The notes under the pieces: generated by a model
What the model saw: only the letters and a program-made list of their open reading frames with translations
Told to the model about the DNA's origin: nothing
Database searches by the model: none
Part shown: positions 59,278-64,000 of the stretch, piece by piece
Layout of the letters: each line of letters starts with the position of its first letter
Numbering within the stretch: position 1 is the first letter of the stretch
Made by a program: the position numbers and the translations under genes
Assembly: GCA_037903475.1 (NCBI GenBank)
Contig: JBAJFG010000636.1
Location: forward strand, 1 to 64,000
DNA length: 64,000 bases
Direction of reading: 5' to 3'
Origin: Ancylostoma caninum
Taxonomy: Eukaryota > Nematoda > Chromadorea > Rhabditida > Ancylostomatidae

Positions 59278-60630
59278 CTACACCCTGCAGTTATTCCGCA
59301 ACGCAAGGCACTGCGGCCTAGATGGCTTATCTCCACCACCTTGTACAATTTGTGGATCCACGTGATGTGAGTGAAGATTTCGGTTCGATCCCAGTAGTAC
59401 ACGAATACGTTGACGCAGAGTGACTCGCTCACCGCCTGCCATCGCTGTTAGCGAACTTTTGCAGCTAAAAAAAACAATACATGAACAAGAAATTTAGAAA
59501 AAAAAAACAAAAAAAAGCAGCAAGAACTATGAACTTGAAAAAAAACTGAATTCTTTAGAGAAAATATCTTGAGAAAACAAATAAATGGATAGGCCCCGCC
59601 CACCTGCTGACATTCCACAAAAATTGTTTTTGAATGCTACTTCTGAAGGGAATCAAAAAGTAATTTTGCGGATCTCAATGCAAATAAATACCATGTAGTT
59701 TCGGCAATCCTAAGGACTTCACTCGGTGATATAATCGCAAGCAGTCTCGAGATATGATGGAAATCCTGAACATATCCGGACAAGGGAAAGCAGTGTCTAC
59801 CCAAGGAAAACTCAAGAAAGAGAAGGAACCTGAACAACTATCACATCTCGAGCTCCTCGTGAATGAAAACCCCTCTCGCATCAACAACGTCTTGCAAGCG
59901 ACAAGCGATTTAATTAGTGTCGTCAACAATTGTGACGGAAGAGGGAAAATTTGTTATTCTGCGACTAATCGTCGACCAAAAGTCAGCACTTGAAGCTTAG
60001 CATATGGATGAGCATCAATTTTATACGATACCACTGAAATTAGCTTTATTGTGAGAGAATTTGCTGACCAATCAAAGACATGTGCCACAATTTAAAAACA
60101 TCTAATCCCTCCAGTTTCTAACCAAGCGCACTCTCTTGTAATAGTAGCAGTAATTCGCGGAACGTCTAAGATCCCAGATCAATCAACTCAGTGGGGGGGG
60201 GGGACAAGGAACTGTTGTCCGCTGCACAAATGGCGACGGGCTGTACAGTAATCTATCAAGCGACAGTGAGAAAGAATGCGCGGACATCTATCACTAATTC
60301 CGAGATCAAGTTGAAACTAATGTTGAGGAAAATTATCCGTTTTTTCACAGAATTCTCTACCAAAAAAATCAGCAGTTTAGTACAAGCACGAGATAAAGAC
60401 TGCGAAAAATTCAATTAAAAAAATGAAAACTGAAAAAAAAATGAAGAGGAAATTACCCACCTCTCATCATTAGTGGGAGTGATAGGAGGCGGTGTGGATT
60501 CATGATCCTCCTTTTTTCCCACAAACCGCTTCAGCCATTGTACATCAACGCCAAGCGTGTGTCGAGCCGCTGAACCTCTGATGTGCTTCTTGCGCCGACT
60601 GCTGCCGCTATTAGCCGCATGAGATTCCAT
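59278..60630 (-). CDS. Small two-exon hypothetical protein, 118 residues
   Basis: Exons 60461-60630 and 59278-59464 join in phase (AG|C). The protein starts MESHAANSGSSRRKKHIRGS and continues VDVQWLKRFVGKKEDHEST, a Pro/Thr stretch (PPPITPTNDE), then GGERVTLRQRIRVLLGSNRN and a His-rich HSHHVDP, ending LALRNNCRV. It is basic, with no signal peptide or recognised domain. An attcag acceptor lies 27 bases upstream of the ATG (exon edge 60657), fitting trans-splicing. Exon 1 codon character is good. The last codons could instead splice on at gtgtag. Function unknown. Confidence 0.5.
60193..60203 (+). repeat. G11 homopolymer tract
   Basis: Eleven consecutive G inside the intron of the 59.3-60.6 kb gene; one of four long G/C runs in the window. 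Confidence 0.9.
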
Positions 60631-61533
60631 GGGATCCCGCGAGGTTTGAACTTTGACCTGAATTATTAACGATAGAATGAGAAAAATCATGTTCTGATAA
60701 CCTAATCATCGATTTCCCTGTGAGAGTGACCACAATATATAGCGAAATTAAATCGCATAGGTTGATTTTTCTTGAATAAAAAACAAAATAGATGAACAAC
60801 TAGGCAAAAATATAAATAAATAAAATTCAAAATTTAATGTAGCGAATTCAAAGCACCAGCCAAGGCTCAACACGTCACACCACGCCGCGTGCGGCGTCGC
60901 GGAACGGCATATGCATGCGGCGCGCTCGCGTCGCGGCGTACGTCTTCATCGCCTCGCTAGCGTTCAATAACAAACTAAACATAATAAAATATCTGTTATG
61001 AAAATAAAGATGAAACGGAGTATGAAGTGTGCATAAAGTTTTGATTTTTGCTCATTCCACACAGAAAAAATATGCCGTGGAAATCCCCTTTTTCGCATAG
61101 TCCTGCTAAGAGATACTAAACATTTCGCCCGATATCTGCTAATTTTTAATGTACTGCCAAAAAAAACACTCATGCAAAGCATATGTGCATAAATATAGTT
61201 ATACATCAGTACCGAATCGATGATGACACTAAACCATAAGGAATCGTAAAGACGCATAAACGGCTTCTTCTCGCACAATAAAAGCAGATGACAATATGAT
61301 TGCAATATTTCCTTCACATAGGTTCGACACCGCCTTTTTTGGCATCATCTGGATTCAGCAGCATGCATTTCAGGAACCCCTGCATACATACTTCCACCGC
61401 GAAGGAACAGATGTTACGCTACGTTGTCATTATGGTACGATTTTAGAAATTACATTGAATGCTACCCTACAAGACGGCTGAGATCCTCTTTAGGCAATAA
61501 TTTCATGCTCATCTGCTCAAATAAGGTGCTCAG

Positions 61534-63461
61534 GAATCAACTCTTCACTTGGGATGACCGACGTTGGGCGAAGAAAGGTCGTTGAGCTGCATAACATACT
61601 CAGGCAAGGCTTCCAGAGAATTGTGCATCGGCTGGGGATTATCTAACTTATGGAAGGGCGGCGGTGGGGGGGAGGGGGGGGGGGGGGGGTGAGAGCAAAT
61701 CTGGGTATGGAGCGTTATCATGGAGAGGACAGGGCGTCTCAGCCATGCGATTGGTCAGTTCGCGCAACTAGCCAATCGGAGAGCTTGCCCGCCCCGTCCT
61801 TTCGGGTATAACGCTCCACACCCACAAATGTCTTTCTGATAACTACAATAAAGGGTAATACAAGCCGTATAGAAACTGATCTATATTGTTGGTGAAATGG
61901 ACCAGTTAATGACGATCACGGACAAACGGTACATTTTATAGGAGCCACCTGGCTAATGGAAACGTCATCAACGGCCCGTATAACGGACATTTCAAAAAGG
62001 GAGGAAATATTATGAAACTGGTGAACTCCTCATTTTCATCCGACAGAAATTCCCAGTAAAAATAGTTTCCTCGTGAAGGAATACAATTGCGAGTTGGAAG
62101 CTGCAGCAGATGAAATAGCAAGAGGATGCGGAATTGATGAGGTCAACGAATGGAGGTTATCCCAGACCGGGGAGAACCTATATGTCTTCAGTGGTGGTGG
62201 ACGAGGTATACGTGAAGTGATACAAAAAGTGAGTCCTGCCGGCAATAGCTGCGATTGGCTTTTTATGGCAAGTCGAATTGCGAGACTTGCCAAGTCATTT
62301 AAGGCAGTTTCCCAATTCTGCATCAATTTTTAGATTTTAACATCAGAATAACCATCAGGCGACGCTGATCAAATGGTATGTGTAGATAACTCTCTGTGGT
62401 AGATGTCGCTTCGAGTACCTCGAAGTATCCAGAAAGATACGGTTGAAGAGGAGAATTTCGAAAGTATCGACAGAAAATATGTATGCCATTCTGACCAACG
62501 TCGCCGGAAGATTCTTCCGAATTTGAAATCTCGAAATCAATAGTAACTCTGATAAGTGTGCAGCACGAACGCAGCCCGAACGGCGTAATGATTCGGGTAG
62601 AAACCCTAGTAGCAACGGTTACCAGTTTCTGCTAAAGGGCCGACAGATTGAGCAGCAATCGAGGGAAGGATGGCAGCAATTTGGAACCGTTGCTGCTAGG
62701 GTTTCTACACGAACCATTACGCCATTTGGTCTGCGTTCGTCCTGCACAGTTATCAGAGAAGGTGAAGTCCCGCCTTTAAGCAAGAAATGTAGGGAAAACG
62801 TTTGAACAAAAAGCCAATGAGTGATGAAGTATGAGACTTTTAAACGAACCCCGTTCCTAAAAAACTTGAATACTAACAAAAAGATTAGGGAAATACTCGT
62901 AACATCATGTTTCGAGCGACTATTACAGCGTAATAGTCGCTCAAATACAAACAGACAAATACTTGAGTAAACAAACAATGAAGAAACATATAAATAATGC
63001 TACAATCAATTCATTACAGGCAATTGACGCATGGTGGAACGAAATTTTCACTCAAGGGATAAACAGGAAAGTCCTATTCACAAAATATATTGCCAAGTCT
63101 CCTTCAACTCCCCTTGAGTTCATTCAGGTAACATTTTCCCACTATGACCAGTTTTCCACACCGACGCTTTAATTTCAAACCATATTCGAATGATGGTTGC
63201 ATTAAGATGGCATGGGCCGCAACGAATAAGATTGGATGCGCACGAATGAAATGTTCTGGAAAACAATTCTTCGTCTGCAAATATGAGCCTGAGTGAGTTA
63301 ACTGCTTTCAAAGCAAAAATAGCTTCAACGAAGCGAGATTCAGCAGTTTCAGGGGCAGAATTCTCAACAAGCCCGTGTATCGCTTCGGAGATCCATGTTC
63401 ACTCTGTCAGAAGTGCGACGAAAAACTGGGACTATGTCTTGCACAGAACAAAGACAACTGA
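61534..63461 (+). CDS. CAP/SCP-domain (ASP-like) protein, 5' end incomplete
   Basis: CAP superfamily, the nematode ASP/venom-allergen-like group, normally secreted. Exons: from 61534 (SSLGMTDVGRRKVVELHN, the GMTD-R-LHN helix), then about 62057-62228 (EYNCELEAAADEIARGC and GENLY), 63020-63127 (AIDAWWNEIFTQG), 63207-63292 (MAWAATNKIGCARMKCSGKQ with FFVCKYEP) and 63353-63461 (NKPVYRFGDPCSLCQKCD, GLC, stop). These are the CAP landmarks in the right order. The end of exon 1 is unclear: a GC donor (CTCAG|gcaagg, 61603) keeps phase with the acceptor at 62056; otherwise the frame stops at about 61650. No signal-peptide exon was found upstream. The CAP1 box reads LEFIQMAW instead of GHxTQ-W, so the usual His is missing. 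The exon-4 acceptor (attaag) is weak. A decayed gene is possible. Confidence 0.72.
61666..61689 (+). repeat. G7-A-G16 tract
   Basis: Uninterrupted G runs of 7 and 16 separated by one A, in the first intron of the CAP gene. Confidence 0.9.
61703..61823. mobile_element. 121-bp stem-loop with CCAAT/ATTGG inner stem, copy 1
   Basis: GGGTATGGAGCGTTAT on the left pairs with ATAACGCTCCACACCC on the right; the inner part pairs GCGATTGGTCA with TAGCCAATCGG. A related stem lies at 63887-64000. Small fold-back element by inference. Confidence 0.65.
62541..62760. repeat. Imperfect palindrome in a CAP-gene intron
   Basis: The left arm (about 62543-62620) contains CGAACGCAGCCCGAACGGCG and GTAGAAACCCTAGTAGCAAC; the right arm (about 62683-62758) carries their complement. 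Probable MITE, ends not defined. Confidence 0.65.
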
Positions 63462-63628
63462 AGAAGCATGTTGTAAGTATTGCGCGTTTCACGCGAAAAT
63501 ACACTAAATGTCTTTGATTTTTTACCTTACTCAGAATCACCAAAGGAATTCAAGACCTTCTTGGATGCTTTCCTATGCCCTATGCCAACTGATAGTGTCT
63601 GAACCAGAATTTTGCAGAGGGCGTGGCC

Positions 63629-63684
63629 TTGCTGCAACAGCTACTCATATGTAGTTTGACTCATATGAGTAGCTGTTGCAGCAA
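63629..63684. repeat. Perfect 23-bp hairpin with 10-base loop
   Basis: TTGCTGCAACAGCTACTCAT-ATG (63629-63651) and its exact complement (63662-63684) flank TAGTTTGACT. It follows the CAP stop codon by about 170 bases. Confidence 0.9.
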
Positions 63685-63886
63685 AGGGTACATTTTCTTA
63701 TAAAATCTTAAGGTAGTAATAGAACAGCTGTGACCATAATGCTGCAAGGACTTGCTCTAAAGGGGGTACCAAAGGTGCCTAGAAGGGGGCGTGGCCAAGC
63801 AGCAAATTCAGTTGATAAAAACATACAGCACACCTGTGACCTTTTTGAAAAAAAAGTAAATTGAAACGTATAAGTCATGTATAATT

Positions 63887-64000
63887 ATGGATATAGAGCG
63901 TTTATCCGCGAAGGGCAGCACGGTCTGGCTTAAGGATTGGTCAATCATGTTACTGGCCAATCGCAGAGTTTGGACGTGCAGCCCTTTCCAGGTGCAGCGC
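63887..64000. mobile_element. CCAAT/ATTGG stem-loop, copy 2, cut by window edge
   Basis: ATGGATATAGAGCGTTTATC and GATTGGTCA on the left face GGCCAATCGCAGAG and GCCCTTTCCAGGTGCAGCGC on the right, the same architecture as 61703-61823 but diverged. Confidence 0.5.

Noticed and set aside
59370..59400. GGTTCGATCCC, a perfect tRNA B-box
   Set aside because: No A-box, cloverleaf or acceptor stem fits around it, and it lies inside an exon of the small minus-strand gene.

Overview
The window reads as nematode nuclear DNA, probably from a parasitic strongylid (clade V) worm. Protein-coding genes are chopped into many short exons with TTTCAG-type acceptors. Most start codons sit just behind an acceptor-like AG, as expected for spliced-leader trans-splicing. 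A CAP/SCP (ASP-like) secreted protein gene and abundant small palindromic transposons fit the same picture. Nothing bacterial is seen: no operons, rRNA, tRNA or CRISPR. All gene models were assembled by hand from splice signals and reading-frame phase, so exon edges are inferred.

Layout. 0.2-10.6 kb (minus): two tandem SLC22-type organic cation/anion transporter genes. The upstream-lying copy (7.3-10.6 kb) is complete at 514 codons. The copy nearest the left edge (0.2-3.35 kb) has seven matching exons and then a damaged-looking eighth. 10.7-22.9 kb: no convincing gene, but a dense collection of fold-back elements and a 60-bp-scale minisatellite. 22.9-24.1 kb (minus): a 223-residue secreted protein of unknown function. 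26.9-33.3 kb (plus): a 339-residue secreted, Cys-containing, Gly-rich protein of unknown function. 33.5-43.5 kb: repeats, a GAAT microsatellite and an octamer-rich fold-back element. 44.6-54.5 kb (minus): the most interesting gene, a secreted protein that starts with a selenoprotein-P N-terminal (thioredoxin-like) domain, continues through a polyglutamine/asparagine linker and ends in a Cys-Cys-rich region. 59.3-60.6 kb (minus): a small two-exon hypothetical gene. 61.5-63.5 kb (plus): a CAP-domain gene.

The genes do not form an obvious pathway. Four of the proteins are predicted to be secreted or to act outside the cell, and two are membrane transporters. The intergenic and intronic DNA is shaped by non-autonomous transposons. 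One family duplicates TTAA on insertion (five copies, two inserted back to back). Others are a TA-flanked Tc1-like element, a 166-bp palindrome present twice in opposite orientation, and an 837-bp element with subterminal octamer-like repeats.
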